Shown here: positions 50,856 to 63,000 of the stretch, piece by piece
Layout of the letters: each line of letters opens with the position of its first letter
How positions within the stretch are numbered: the first letter of the stretch is position 1
Assembly (NCBI RefSeq): GCF_032271945.1
Contig: NZ_CP130319.1
Coordinates: 947,001 to 1,011,000, forward strand
DNA length: 64,000 nucleotides
Direction of reading: 5' to 3'
DNA from: Paenibacillus sp. MBLB1832
GTDB lineage: Bacteria > Bacillota > Bacilli > Paenibacillales > NBRC-103111
Program-made: the position numbers and the translations under genes
Notes under the pieces: model-generated
Database searches by the model: none
What the model saw: the letters and a program-made list of their open reading frames with translations, nothing else
Told to the model about the DNA's origin: nothing

Positions 50856-53312
50856 ATGCAGACCTATTCATTAAATGGAGATTGGCGTTTTCGGAGATGG
50901 GGAGGGGGAGAATGGCGGGAAGGGAAGGTTCCCGGTTCGGTTTTAACCGATATGATTTGCTTAGAAGAACTGCCTGAGAATCTATTTGTCCGTGATTCGG
51001 AATTAAGGTTACAGAGCTTGCTTGAAGCGGATTACGAATATGAAAAGTCATTCATGAGTAGTTGTGAATGGTTTGAGTATGATAAGCTGCTTCTCCGCAT
51101 GGAAGGGATCGATACAATTGCTGAAATCAGGTTGAACGGAAAGCTCTTAGCTCAGACCGACAATATGCATCGCACCTATGAATGGGACGTACTAGAGCTT
51201 CTATGCCATGGCGAAAATGTGTTGCATATCGTGCTTCGTTCCGCATCCCGACATATTCGGGAGAAGCAGGAAATGGATCCTCTCTGGGGGATAACCATGT
51301 GCCAGGCTGGTTATCCCCACATTCGAAAAGCCCACTACATGTTTGGGTGGGATTGGGGAGCGTACGTGCCGGACAGTGGGATTTGGCGGAATGTAGCCCT
51401 AGTGGGACTTCATTCAGGGCGTTTGGCAGAAACCCAATTCAAGCAAACACATGTCGATGATCGTGTTCAATTACAAGTGGCAATCCGGCTTGAACGAACG
51501 GACTGCCTTCCGCTGTTGGTTGAAATGCAGGTAACCGAACCCCATGGACGTAGGTGGACAACGATTACCTCTGTGATACAAGAGGCGGAGCTGGCCCTTG
51601 TGATTGAGCAGCCTCTGCTGTGGTGGCCAAATGGACTTGGTCAGCAACCGCTTTATGAGGTCAAGCTGGTTGTAAAGCACGGAGGAGACCTGCTAGAAGA
51701 AAAAACATATCGGATTGGACTTCGAACGATCAAGGTTTCAATGGATAAAGACGAATGGGGACGCGAGTTCGCTTTTCAAGTCAATGGAACAAAAATTTTC
51801 GCTGCAGGTGCCTGTTATATTCCAGAGGACCATGTGCTAGGACGACGTACGCCTGAGAAGACTGAGCAACTGTTAAGGGATGCAAGAGAAAGTAACTTTA
51901 ACTGTATTCGGGTATGGGGAGGTGGATTCTACCCCGACGATCATTTTTACGACATGTGCGACCAATTGGGGCTCTTGGTATGGCAGGACTTGATGTTTGC
52001 CTGTGCACAATACAGACTAACAGACGCATTTCGTGATACAGTCCTACACGAAGTTGAAGATAACGTCAAACGCATTCGTCATCATGCAAGCCTTGCAATG
52101 GTCTGTGGAAATAATGAGCTTGAAATGTTCTGGGAAGCAGGGGTTATTCCCCATGACGATAGATTGCGTTCCGATTATTTGATGCTATTTGAACAATTAC
52201 TGCCTCCGTTGCTGAATCAATTATGTCCTGACATTTTGTATTGGCCTTCGTCTCCCTCGTCGGGGGGCGGATTCAAAGAAGCCAATGGACAGTCAACGGG
52301 TAACTCGCACAATTGGGGCGTATGGTTCTCGAACCAGCCGACCATCTCTTATCGAAACAGTTTTAGCCGATTCGTTTCCGAATACGGAGCCCAGTCTATG
52401 GCATGCCTTTCGACGATAGAAAGCTTTACCGCGAAGGAGGACCATAATTTATTCTCGCCGATTATGGAGCTACATCAAAAGAATCCGGATGGAAACCGGA
52501 AAATTCTCCACCATATCACGGAGCAGTTTCGTTTTCCCAAGGATTTCTCATCGCTCATTTATCTGTCCCAGGTGATGCAGGCGGAATCCGTGCGATGTGG
52601 AGCCGAGCATTGGAGACGAAATCGCGGTCGTTGTTCCGGTTCTCTGTATTGGCAATTGAACGACTGTTATCCTGGTCATTCTTGGTCGTCTATTGATTAT
52701 GGCGGACGATGGAAAGCACTCCAGTACGCGGCAAAGCGATTTTATTCTCCACTCCTTCTGTCTGTTTGGAGGCATGAGGATGGCGTGAGTTTGGATGTTT
52801 GCAATGAGACGTTGCATGCATGTGAGGGGAATGTGTATTGGGCGATTCTCCGTTATGATGGTGGGATTCTTCAGGAAGGAAGAGAAGCAGTCCATCTGAA
52901 ACCTGGAAGTTCCACTCATCTCCTACATATGCGTCAGCCTGATGAGATGGACAATAGGTTGGGGAGTGGTGTTTACGTACAAGCAGAATTACGGGATTCT
53001 AACGATAGGATGGTATCCAGAGGGACTGGTTTATTTCGTAAACCCAAAGAGCTCCAACTTCCCAAACCGAATTTGAAACTCGCTTGGACGAAAGAGAAGG
53101 ATGATTGGAAGCTTACTCTGAAAAGCGATCAGCTTGCCTTGTTTGTTGAAGTAGTTGTAGAGGGAAGTGATTTGCCGCTTTCAGATAATTTCTTTGACCT
53201 CCATCCAGGACAGAGCTATTCGATTCGATTGTCTGGCTCGAATTGGCATGGGAGCCCAGAAGAGATGGCTGCTCGAACAATAGTTAGAAGCTACGTGGAT
53301 AGCTATCACTGA
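50856..53312 (+). CDS. Beta-mannosidase, glycoside hydrolase family 2
   Basis: About 818 aa cytosolic enzyme cleaving terminal beta-mannosyl residues. N-terminal jelly-roll (SLNGDWRFRRW, MEGIDTIAEIRLNGKLLA), Ig-like domain, TIM barrel with WWPNGLGQQPLY lead-in, acid/base E421 in CGNNELE and nucleophile E509 in FVSEYGAQS. WQLNDCYPGHSWSSIDYGGR is the beta-mannosidase signature. ATG 50856 has AAGGAG 9 nt upstream; longer in-frame starts (50817, 50847) overlap that site. No signal peptide, so substrates are imported oligosaccharides. Confidence 0.93.
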   Translation: MQTYSLNGDWRFRRWGGGEWREGKVPGSVLTDMICLEELPENLFVRDSELRLQSLLEADYEYEKSFMSSCEWFEYDKLLLRMEGIDTIAEIRLNGKLLAQTDNMHRTYEWDVLELLCHGENVLHIVLRSASRHIREKQEMDPLWGITMCQAGYPHIRKAHYMFGWDWGAYVPDSGIWRNVALVGLHSGRLAETQFKQTHVDDRVQLQVAIRLERTDCLPLLVEMQVTEPHGRRWTTITSVIQEAELALVIEQPLLWWPNGLGQQPLYEVKLVVKHGGDLLEEKTYRIGLRTIKVSMDKDEWGREFAFQVNGTKIFAAGACYIPEDHVLGRRTPEKTEQLLRDARESNFNCIRVWGGGFYPDDHFYDMCDQLGLLVWQDLMFACAQYRLTDAFRDTVLHEVEDNVKRIRHHASLAMVCGNNELEMFWEAGVIPHDDRLRSDYLMLFEQLLPPLLNQLCPDILYWPSSPSSGGGFKEANGQSTGNSHNWGVWFSNQPTISYRNSFSRFVSEYGAQSMACLSTIESFTAKEDHNLFSPIMELHQKNPDGNRKILHHITEQFRFPKDFSSLIYLSQVMQAESVRCGAEHWRRNRGRCSGSLYWQLNDCYPGHSWSSIDYGGRWKALQYAAKRFYSPLLLSVWRHEDGVSLDVCNETLHACEGNVYWAILRYDGGILQEGREAVHLKPGSSTHLLHMRQPDEMDNRLGSGVYVQAELRDSNDRMVSRGTGLFRKPKELQLPKPNLKLAWTKEKDDWKLTLKSDQLALFVEVVVEGSDLPLSDNFFDLHPGQSYSIRLSGSNWHGSPEEMAARTIVRSYVDSYH

Positions 53313-53354
53313 ATTTGGAAGCAGAGAAAGAGCTGTTTTCGGGCATAATGCCCA

Positions 53355-53370
53355 TTTTTGAAAGTATACA
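53355..53370 (+). promoter_or_regulatory. Shared 16-bp motif, copy 2
   Basis: TTTTTGAAAGTATACA, identical to 50780-50795, upstream of the permease-permease-binding protein genes. Confidence 0.55.
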
Positions 53371-53437
53371 GGAGGTTTCAGGCCGTGCAATGATAGTCCC
53401 AAGACAAACAAACATAGTCAATACGAGGTGAAAAGAG

Positions 53438-54409
53438 ATGGACAAAGCGGTAATCAGACCGCAGACGATGGGGAGTAAAGCAGCGAAGAAAAACTGGTTT
53501 GCGAGAGAGTGGAAACATTTTAAGAAGAATTCTGAATTGTTCCTACTGGCCTTACCCGGTGTTCTGCACAAACTTATTTTCTTATATCTCCCGATGTTCG
53601 GACTGGTCCTTGCCTTTAAGCGTTTTAGGTTTGATAAGGGCATCTGGGGAAGTGATTGGATTGGATTCAAAAATTTTGAGTTTTTCTTGACATCTGATAA
53701 TGCATTCCGAGTAACACGAAACACCATATTGTATAACTGTGGTTTCATTCTGATCACAACGGTGAGTGCACTCACACTTGCAGTTTTATTGAACGAAGTA
53801 GGAAAAAGGTGGGTGAAGGTATATCAGACGGCCTTATTTCTTCCTTATTTCCTATCTTGGGTTGTTGTGAGCTATATCACACTTGGATTTCTAGATCATT
53901 CGAACGGATATTTGAACCATATCTTAGCCTTGTTTGGTACGGAACCGGTGAAATGGTACGAAGCGGCAAAAGCATGGCCAACTATCATTGTGGTCGTAAA
54001 TTTGTGGAAGGGAATCGGCTTTGCGACTTTAGTTTACTATGCCGGTATCATCGGGATCGATCAGGAATATTACGAAGCTGCCAAAATGGACGGAGCATCC
54101 AGAATTCGGATGGTAACTGGCATTACGATTCCGCTTCTTATGCCACTTATCATTATTTTGTTGATCATTTCCATAGGCGGCATATTCCGCGCAGATTTCG
54201 GGTTGTTTTACTTCATTCCGAACGATTCGAGCTTTCTATACCCGGTAACAGATGTCATCGACACGTATGTGTATCGTTCACTTAAAGTCGTGGGAGATAT
54301 AGGTATGTCTACAGCAGTTGGTCTGTATCAGTCAGTCGTAGGATTCATCTTTGTGCTTACGGCAAACGTTATTGTCAAAAAATTCAATTCCGAAAATTCA
54401 TTATGGTAG
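53438..54409 (+). CDS. Polysaccharide ABC transporter permease (LplB type)
   Basis: 323 aa, six transmembrane helices after a long charged N-terminus. LFLLALPGVLHKLIFLYLPM is the typical LplB/YteP opening; the EAA loop reads YYEAAKMDGASRIRMV then TGITIPLLMPLI. GAGGTGAAAAGAG upstream. First permease of a CUT1-like importer for large oligosaccharides; ATPase expected in trans. Confidence 0.93.
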   Translation: MDKAVIRPQTMGSKAAKKNWFAREWKHFKKNSELFLLALPGVLHKLIFLYLPMFGLVLAFKRFRFDKGIWGSDWIGFKNFEFFLTSDNAFRVTRNTILYNCGFILITTVSALTLAVLLNEVGKRWVKVYQTALFLPYFLSWVVVSYITLGFLDHSNGYLNHILALFGTEPVKWYEAAKAWPTIIVVVNLWKGIGFATLVYYAGIIGIDQEYYEAAKMDGASRIRMVTGITIPLLMPLIIILLIISIGGIFRADFGLFYFIPNDSSFLYPVTDVIDTYVYRSLKVVGDIGMSTAVGLYQSVVGFIFVLTANVIVKKFNSENSLW

Positions 54410-54421
54410 GAGGGCAACAGC

Positions 54422-55321
54422 GTGCAAACAACTTTGAAAAAACGTCAAGTCCCCTTCTTCAGTTTGAGCATTAATCTGATTTTTATAGTCATTTCGGCAG
54501 CGATGGTCATTCCCTTCCTCTTGGTCGTGTCGATTTCACTTACCGCGGAATCCAGTATTGTCAATGGCGGGTATCGGTTAATTCCGCAGGTATTCAGCTT
54601 GGAGGCTTATCGGTATATTTTGGAGGCTCCGCTTATTTTATTGCGGGCTTATGGGGTTACGATCTTCGTTACGGTTGTTGGAACTGTACTTGGTCTATTG
54701 TTCGTTAGCATGACAGCGTATTCGATTTCTAGACGTGACTATCGGTATAACCGGATCACTACGTTTTATATTTTCTTTACGATGTTGTTCAGTGGTGGAT
54801 TGGTTCCAGGTTATATCCTCATTACGCAGTACCTCCATATGAAGGATACGATTTGGGTGCTAATCATCCCGGGATTGCTCAGTCCCTTTTATGTCATGGT
54901 CATGAGAGGCTTCCTCATGAAAACCCCTGTTGAGATTTATGAATCAGCCAAGATTGATGGAGCGAATGAATACCGGATTTTCTTTACTATGGTGATTCCT
55001 CTAGCGAAACCGGCGCTTGCAACGTTGGGTCTTATGATTTCTTTTGGCTATTGGAACGAATGGTTCGGAGGTTTATTATACATCGATAATGAGAAATTGG
55101 TTCCTCTCCAGCTGCTGCTTGTAAGGATGATGAGTACGATTGATTATTTAACGACCAATCCTTATTTCGCCAGCCAGGTGGACATCCCAATGGATCTGTT
55201 CCCGAAGCTGTCCGCACGAATGGCCATGGCGGTGCTTGTTGCGGGTCCGATGACCATCGTATTCCCGTTTTTCCAACGTTATTTTGTCAAAGGACTTACC
55301 GTTGGCTCGTTAAAGGGGTAG
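54422..55321 (+). CDS. Polysaccharide ABC transporter permease (LplC type)
   Basis: 299 aa, six transmembrane helices. Starts GTG 54422, 12 bp after the previous stop, with TAGGAGGGC upstream. EAA loop: IYESAKIDGANEYRIFFTMV then IPLAKPALATLG; C-terminus VKGLTVGSLKG, the standard LplC ending. Confidence 0.93.
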   Translation: MQTTLKKRQVPFFSLSINLIFIVISAAMVIPFLLVVSISLTAESSIVNGGYRLIPQVFSLEAYRYILEAPLILLRAYGVTIFVTVVGTVLGLLFVSMTAYSISRRDYRYNRITTFYIFFTMLFSGGLVPGYILITQYLHMKDTIWVLIIPGLLSPFYVMVMRGFLMKTPVEIYESAKIDGANEYRIFFTMVIPLAKPALATLGLMISFGYWNEWFGGLLYIDNEKLVPLQLLLVRMMSTIDYLTTNPYFASQVDIPMDLFPKLSARMAMAVLVAGPMTIVFPFFQRYFVKGLTVGSLKG

Positions 55322-55430
55322 TGGATTTAGTGGACTGTTTAAAGGGGGTGATGTGGAATCCGATGAAAGAATTTGCATGATCGTAATTCTAAGTTATGAT
55401 GTAGTCAACCATTAGGGAGGTCAACAAACA

Positions 55431-56951
55431 ATGAACAATGGCAAATGGACAAGAAAAAGCTTAGCGTTTCTAGCTCTAACTGGCGTATTAGGGTTAACAG
55501 CATGCGGTGATAAATCGCCATCAGCAACACCAAGCAGCTCGCCGTCCGCTCAAGCGAAACAGGAACTAAAGGATGTTGAATTAAGCTGGTATTATCCTTC
55601 TTTCGGTCCACAAGCTGATCAGCAAGTGGTGGAGGATGCAGTTAATAAAATTACCAAAGAGAAAATTCATGCTACAGTTAAATTGAAGCCGGTTGAAATT
55701 GGCCAATACACGCAAAAGATGAATACCATTGTTGCAGCTAATGAAAACTTCGATATTGCCTGGACATCAAACTGGAACTTCGACTATTTCCAAAATACGA
55801 ACAAGGGTGCATTTCAGCCGCTAGATGAATTGATTGGGAAATATGCGCCAGATGTGAAGAAAAGCATGCCTGATTTTGTATGGGATGCGACAAAGGTTGG
55901 CGGTAAGATTTATGGTATACCTAACTACCAAACGGTTACGAATAAAGAGGGCTTCATCGTTCAGAAGAAGCTGGTTGATAAGTACCAACTTGATGTTAAC
56001 AGCATTAAAAAATTCGAAGATATTGAGCCATTCCTTGCCAAAATTAAAGAGAACGAGCCTACTATCATCCCTATGGGGATCTTCAAGAATGGCTCCAATT
56101 TCGGTAATGTTCGTTATTCGTACGGGCTGGAATCTGCCCAAAACGGTGCTGGCAACTTCGGTGTCATACGTACGAATGAAACTAATTTAAAGGTTTACAA
56201 TATGTACGAAACACCTGAGTTCAAGCAGTATCTCAACACCATGCGCAGTTGGAATCAAAAAGGGTACTTCATTAAAGATGCAGCAACATTGACCAAACTT
56301 CCAGATCAGGACAAGGCTAAGTATGGGGTATTTTTCCATAATGTGCTGAAACCAGGTGGTGAAGCCGAAGCATCGAAGGCTGACGGAACAGAAATGATCA
56401 CCATCCCGTTAACGAAGCCATTCGTTACAACAGCGACGATTACGACGACACTGAACGCAGTGAGTAAAACGTCCAAAAATCCGGAACGTGCCGTTATGTT
56501 ACTAAATCTAATTAATACAGATAAGCAGTTGTATAATACGATTGTTTATGGTTTGGAAGGCAAACACTATACCAAAAACGGCGAAGTGATAAAAACACTG
56601 GGTAAGGAAAGTGGTTATAACACGAATGCTGATTGGGTATTCGGAAACGTCTTTAATGGCTTTGTGCTGGAAGGCAAAGATCCGAATGTTTACGTTCAAA
56701 CGAAGAAAGAGAATGAATCAGCGTCACGCCTTAAGACAAATGGATTTGCCTTTGTATCGGATCCTGTCAACGCTGAGGTCGCCAACATCTCTTCGGTAAC
56801 GGATGAGTACTTGCCAGGTCTTTATACCGGTGCTGTTGATCCAGACAAATATTTGCCGGAGTTCCTCGAAAAATTGAAGAGGGCAGGCTCTGAGCGTGTG
56901 ATTGCTGAAGTGCAGAAGCAATTGGATGCATGGGCAGCTGCGAAGAAGTAG
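55431..56951 (+). CDS. Polysaccharide-binding lipoprotein (LplA/YtcQ type)
   Basis: 506 aa lipoprotein with lipobox LTAC (about residues 21-24) followed by a Ser/Ala/Pro-rich linker. ELSWYYPSFGPQADQQVVED opens the mature fold; AANENFDIAWTSNWNFDY and LPDFVWDATKVGGKIYGIPN-like text are typical of the long (DUF3502-related) binding proteins paired with LplBC permeases. TTAGGGAGG upstream. Completes the importer. Confidence 0.92.
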   Translation: MNNGKWTRKSLAFLALTGVLGLTACGDKSPSATPSSSPSAQAKQELKDVELSWYYPSFGPQADQQVVEDAVNKITKEKIHATVKLKPVEIGQYTQKMNTIVAANENFDIAWTSNWNFDYFQNTNKGAFQPLDELIGKYAPDVKKSMPDFVWDATKVGGKIYGIPNYQTVTNKEGFIVQKKLVDKYQLDVNSIKKFEDIEPFLAKIKENEPTIIPMGIFKNGSNFGNVRYSYGLESAQNGAGNFGVIRTNETNLKVYNMYETPEFKQYLNTMRSWNQKGYFIKDAATLTKLPDQDKAKYGVFFHNVLKPGGEAEASKADGTEMITIPLTKPFVTTATITTTLNAVSKTSKNPERAVMLLNLINTDKQLYNTIVYGLEGKHYTKNGEVIKTLGKESGYNTNADWVFGNVFNGFVLEGKDPNVYVQTKKENESASRLKTNGFAFVSDPVNAEVANISSVTDEYLPGLYTGAVDPDKYLPEFLEKLKRAGSERVIAEVQKQLDAWAAAKK

Positions 56952-56959
56952 AGGTTGGT

Positions 56960-56995
56960 TTCCCGCTTCCTTCACCCAGAAGCGGGAATTGCTTT
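56960..56995 (+). terminator. Rho-independent terminator after the binding protein
   Basis: TTCCCGCTTC (56960-56969), 9-nt loop, GAAGCGGGAA (56979-56988), then TTGCTTT. Confidence 0.8.
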
Positions 56996-57004
56996 AAACT
57001 AATA

Positions 57005-57018
57005 TGATAGCGCTTACT
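57005..57018. promoter_or_regulatory. cre-like site before the giant secreted protein
   Basis: TGATAGCGCTTACT matches TGWAANCGNTNWCA except at two positions. It is 36 bp before the start codon. Confidence 0.5.
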
Positions 57019-57040
57019 TTATCGACTGAAGGGAGAATAA

Positions 57041-60000
57041 TTGATGTTTCGGAAACGAATGATTTCTCAGGCAGTGATTTTTCTTATGCTGATTAGTTTT
57101 CTAGTAGGCTTTATGCCATCTCCTGTATTTGCCGATTTTGCTCCTAAAGTTGTTGAGGCCGAATCGTTTGCTAAACAAAACGGCATACAGATCATCGGCG
57201 GCAATTCGATTGGCTATACGGATTCAAACGATTGGATGCGTTACGACAATGTTGATTTGACGGGCTTTACCGATCTTACCATCTATGCGAATATATTAAA
57301 AACCAATGCCAAGCTTGATTTTTTGATTGATTCGGTTGAGAACGGCACGAGTATTTCAGGAGGAACCTTGATCGGATCCTTGGCTGGCGTTGCGACTGCC
57401 GATCCGAATAACTCGGTTACATTTGCGTCTCGTACCATCCAGCTTAATCAGCTGGTCAGCGGCTCTCATCGCCTTTATGTTCGATTCGGTGACACGAGCA
57501 ACGGCATCACCAATGGACTAGCTAATGTAGACAAGTTTCAATTTACACGGCCGTCAGTATCCAGCAACGCTGATCTTAAACAACTGACATTAAGTTCAGG
57601 CGATCTTTCACCAGCCTTCCAATCCAGTGTTACCAGCTATAGCCTCATTGTATATGGCAATACGACGCAGGTTACGCTGACGCCGCAAGTCATGGATACC
57701 GGGTTTGCGACATTGGCAATTAATGGCGTAAATCAGACGGATAACACACCCTATCCCCTTGATGTAAGTCAACCTGGCAGTTTTACGATCACGGTTACGG
57801 CCGAGAACGGGACGACTAAGACGTATACGTTTGCCATTCAGAAGCAAAGTCTGGTTCCCAAAGTAATTCAGGCTGAAGCCTTTAATAGCCAATATGGCAC
57901 ACAAACGATTGCCAGCAATACGGGAGTTGGCTATACCGATTTGAATGATTGGCTGCGTTATGACAATGTCGATTTGACAGGGTACACCGACGTTACCCTG
58001 TATGCCAATGTCTTGAAAACAAACGCCAAAATTGATTTTATTATCGATGCGGTGGAGAATGGTACGAGCATCTCGGGAGGCACGCTGATTGGCTCTTTGT
58101 CAGGCGTGACAACAGCAGATCCGAATGTCGCAGACCCGTACGCGTCTCGCGTCATCCATTTGTCGCAATTGGTTACAGGCACCCATCGGCTTTATGTGAA
58201 GTTCGGGAGTACCAGCGGTAGCAATTTGAACGGTATCGCCAATGTAGATAAATATACATTTACCCGACCGCAAATTTCCGCTAATGCCGATTTGAAGCAG
58301 GTAACTTTAAGCACAGGCGACCTCTCGCCTTCCTTCCAGTCTGGCATAACGAGCTATGAATTAAGTGTCTATGGCAATACGTCCCAGGTTACCATTACGC
58401 CTCAGGTGATGGATACTGGGTTCGCGACTTTGAAAATCAATGGTGTTAGTACAGCGGACAATACGCCGTACCTGCTCAATGTAAACCAAACGAACAGTTT
58501 GAGCGTGACGGTGACCGCTGAGAGCGGCGCGGTAAAAACCTATTCCTTCGTCGTTACAAGGGCCAGCTTCGCGCCAACAACCTTAGAGGCCGAAGCTTAC
58601 GTCAGCCAAAACGGCATCCAAACGGTCAATGGCTCGTATGTTGGTTATGCGGATTCTAACGATTGGATTCGTTATAACAATGTAGACTTGACCAATTATA
58701 CGGATATTGATCTGTATGCCAATATCATTAAAACCAATACAAGAGTAGACTTTTTGATAGACGCTACTGAAAGCGGAACGACGCTTTCGGGAGGTACCTT
58801 GATCGCAAGATTGAATGGAGTTGCCGTTGCTGATCCCAATGTGGGGACATCGTTTGCCCTCCATACCATTCGTCTCAATCAAGGAGTCAGCGGCACCCAT
58901 ACGCTTTATGTGCGTTTTGGGGATGTCAATAATGGCAGTGCCTTCGGTCTGGCCAACGTGGATAAATATAAGTTTAAAACCATCAGTTATGTAATTTCAG
59001 ATTTGCAGAATATTCAGCTTGGCAGCGGCGCGACGTTATCGCCAGCCTTCAGCAAAGATGTGTATGCCTATACGGCGGCTACCGCAGGATTAACCGAAGT
59101 TGATTTGACTGCAACGCTTCCTTTTCCTGACTCGGCAACGCTGAAGATCAATGGAACGACACAGGTCAGCGGTACAGCAAGATCCATTTCATTGATTCGC
59201 GGAAACAATCTGGTCACCATTGAAACTTTGGCCAGTGACTCAACAACCAAAACCTATACCGTCAATATTCAAAATACAGGGAAAGTGCTTAGACTAGAGG
59301 GAGAAAGCTTCCAAGCTACCGGCGGCGCCAGCGCTTCAACATCAGGCGCTAACCAATCCGGTGTTGTGGCGGATTTGGTCAACGGAGCGATTGGCGGCAC
59401 GAACAACAATGACTGGGCCCGCTTCGACAATGTCAATTTAAGCCCCGGCTTTACGGATTTGACTTTCCGATATGCCACTCCATCGACAGGCGTTTCAATC
59501 GAGGTGTGGCTGGACAGTACGGTAGAGAGCTATGGCGGTGTGCGCACGGGCGTAGTCGGGGGCACCAAGCTGACAACGTTAACGATTAACGGCACTGAGA
59601 CAACAACAAATTATACCACCTATAAAACGAAGACACTGCAGCTCGATCCTTTCACGAGCGGCACGCATACCTTGTATCTGATCTTTAAAGGGGCTGACTT
59701 TGGCGTTGCCAACGTAGATTGGATTGAATTCAATCGCAATGCGTACACAAACGCAGATTTATCGAATATCGTTCTCGATGAAAAGTCGGTGCTGCGTCCC
59801 GCCTTTGACAGCAATGTGACAACCTATCAATTGGATATCTTTAATGATGCGGCTTCCTTTGATCTGAAGCCTATCGTCAAGGATCCTCTTGCTGCCTCGC
59901 TCAGCATTAACGGCCAAACCTGGACGAGCGGGACGGTGAAGACATTTGATGCCAGCACAACGAATTCCGTGGTGTTCGCGATTGCCGGTCAAGAGGGCGG

Positions 60001-63000
60001 AAGCAAGACCTATACCTTGAACATTAACCGCAGACCGTTGTTAATGGATGTCTATGTATCTCCAACCGGTGATGATAGCCAGAATGGCAGTATCGGCAGC
60101 CCTTTCCGGACCTTGGCGAAAGCCGTTCAGGAGGTTGCGCCGGGCAGAGGGGCAACGATTCACTTGACCGCAGGCGTCTTTGATGTAGCGGCGATCAACC
60201 TGCCGCAGCAAACCAATCTGGTCGGGGCCGGTGTGGATCAAACCATCATTAAAGCGAGTCTGATCAAAGCGGTCACGTCGTATAAGCAAGGAGATGTCAC
60301 AAAGTACGCGATCCAAGGCCGTAATCTGCATGACGCTTCGATCAGCGGGTTTACCTTGGATGGCTTGATTGGCTCTACCGATTATGCGCATGGCGGTATC
60401 TTTATCAATACGGTATCGAACTTCCAGATTCATGACGTTAAAGTGCAGAATTTCTCTTACAATGGCATATGGCTGGAAAATTCGGTCAACTCGAGCATTT
60501 ACAATGCCGAAGTTTATGACACCGCATTTGGCAATACAGCCGCAGTACTTGGCAATCTGATGTTCGGGAATATGACGGACGGATCGATCCACGATGTGAA
60601 GATCCGGGAAACAAGAGGAACGTATGGGCTGAAAGCCGCAAGGAGCGATACGTTTAATGAAGGCGGCACTCAATTTATTCCGGATTCGCTCTTGACTTAC
60701 TTGACTCGCGTCAAATTATATAACCTGGATATCGATTTAAGACAAAAGGGACTTTGGAGTGTAGGCCAGCCTAACATTGACCTCGAAATGCCAGGCGCGG
60801 TTACGGAGGATGTGGAGATCTACAACAGCCGGTTCGCCGATTCGGTTTCGTTGATATCCACTCAGCATAAGGCAAGCAAGAGCATTCGTGTCCATCATAA
60901 TCAATTTATAGCCGAACCAGCGGGTGCTAATGGTTATACGTATGCAATCGAGGTTTCGATGGAGAAGCTTGAAATCGATCATAACTATTTCAGCAACGGA
61001 TATTATCCGATTGCCAGCTTCGCGGGCAAGGAAACCGGACTTTATCTTCATGAAAATATCTTCGACGGCATTGATGGTATTCGCTTCATTGGTTACGCAA
61101 ACGGATTGGAAAACACGACTATTTCCAACAATGTGTTCCGTTTGACGAACTCTCTCCAAACGAGCAAGGTCATCTTCATGTATTTAGGAAATAATGTAAG
61201 CGATAATGTAACCATTGAGAAAAATCTGTTCATTAACGATTCTCCGAAGGCACCCGAGAGCTTTGTGGAACTTGGAGTTAAGAATGGCGTTGTTGTTGCC
61301 AGCACGGGCACTAATTTTATCGTGAAAAGCAACCTGTTTGACAACTGGACTCCTTACGGCACGAATGCGGTCTCTGCCGATCCGAAGCTGTCGTACAGCG
61401 ATTTCCGTTTGGCTCCGGACTCGCCGGCGTATGCCCTTGGTTTCCATGACATCAATACGGAATCCTTTGGTTTGCCTAAAGATTTCTTCTACGCTCAACC
61501 AACACAACCGATTGATAGAGTTTATGTCAGCAAAACGGGTGAGGAGCTTGTTGCGCCAACCCTTTCCGGGAATACGGAAACAACAATTGCCTTGACTATC
61601 AACGCAAGAACTAGCGGCGGTACGTACAAGAGCATAGCGAGCAACGCGGTTAGCTATACGGCTCAGGATTTGACGGGCAACGGTGTGGTATCGGTGAATA
61701 GCCAAGGCGTTGTGACCTTGTTAGCTCAAGGTTTGGCTAAAGTTACAGCGACCTACGTGGATCCGATTAGCGGAACGAAGACGTCCTCCCTGTATATCCA
61801 GGTGACCGATCTCATTGCGCCGACAGCGACTGTTACCTACAGCACAACCGAGCCGACGAATCAGGATGTTACGGCAACGATTACGCCAAGTGAACCGGTG
61901 ACGATCACTAACAATGGCGGATCGAACACCTATACCTTTACGGAAAACGCCAGCTTCACCTTTGAGTTTGTGGATGCGGCAGGCAACACGGGTACGGTAG
62001 AAGCAACGGTTGCGAACATTGGCCGAATCGCGCCTACGGCAACGGTTGCATACAGTACAACCGATCCAACAAATCAAGATGTCACAGCGACGATCACAGC
62101 CAGCCAACCGATCACAGTGACCAACAATGGCGGACTCACAAGCCACACCTTCACCGATAATGGCAGCTTTACGTTTGAGTTTGTGGATGCGGCAGGCAAC
62201 ACTGGAACAGCGGTAGCGACTGTCGCCAACATTGATAAAGTCGTGCCGACAGCGACCATTGCGTACAGCAACACTAGTCCAACAAACCAATCTGTAACGG
62301 CAACCATCACACCAAGCGAATCCGTTACGTTGACAAACAATGGCGGATCGACCAGCTTTGTCTTCAGCGACAACGGCAGCTTCACCTTTGTGTTTGTGGA
62401 TGCGGCAGGCAACACCGGAACAGCGATAGCGACTGTCGTCAACATCGATAAGGTTACTCCGATGGCAACGGTCGTTTACAGCACAACCGATCCAACGAAT
62501 CAGGATGTCACAGCGACAATCACGCCAACTGAAACGGTAACGATTACGAACAATGGCGGCTTGGCCAGCTATGTCTTCACGGACAACGGCAGCTTCACCT
62601 TTACGTTTGTGGATGCGGCAGGCAACGCCGGAACAGTGGTAGCAACTGTGGCGAACATCGATAAGGTTCCTCTGACGGCAACGGTTGCTTACAGTACAAC
62701 CAGTCCAACGAACCAAAATGTGATCGCAACGATTACGCCAAACAAACCCGTTAAGGTCACAAACAATGGCGGATCAACAAGCCATACCTTCACGGACAAC
62801 GGCAGCTTTACCTTTACGTTTGTCGATGCGGCAGGCAACACCGGATCAGCGGTAGCCACCGTAGCCAATATCGATAAGGTTGCCCCTGTATTAACCGTTA
62901 TTCTCGATCCGTCGGTGATCAATCAAAAAAATCACAAAATGGTCACCGTTCATGCGAGTATAACGGCAAACGATTCCGGTACCGGCATTGCTTCCGTTGT

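Noticed and set aside
61721..62716. 331-codon minus-strand frame over the five repeats
   Set aside because: Its length comes from the 213-bp repeats lacking stops in antisense; Cys/Arg-rich text is not protein-like.
61829..62893. CRISPR or VNTR interpretation of the repeats
   Set aside because: Units are 213 bp without spacers and stay in one reading frame as Ig-like domains.
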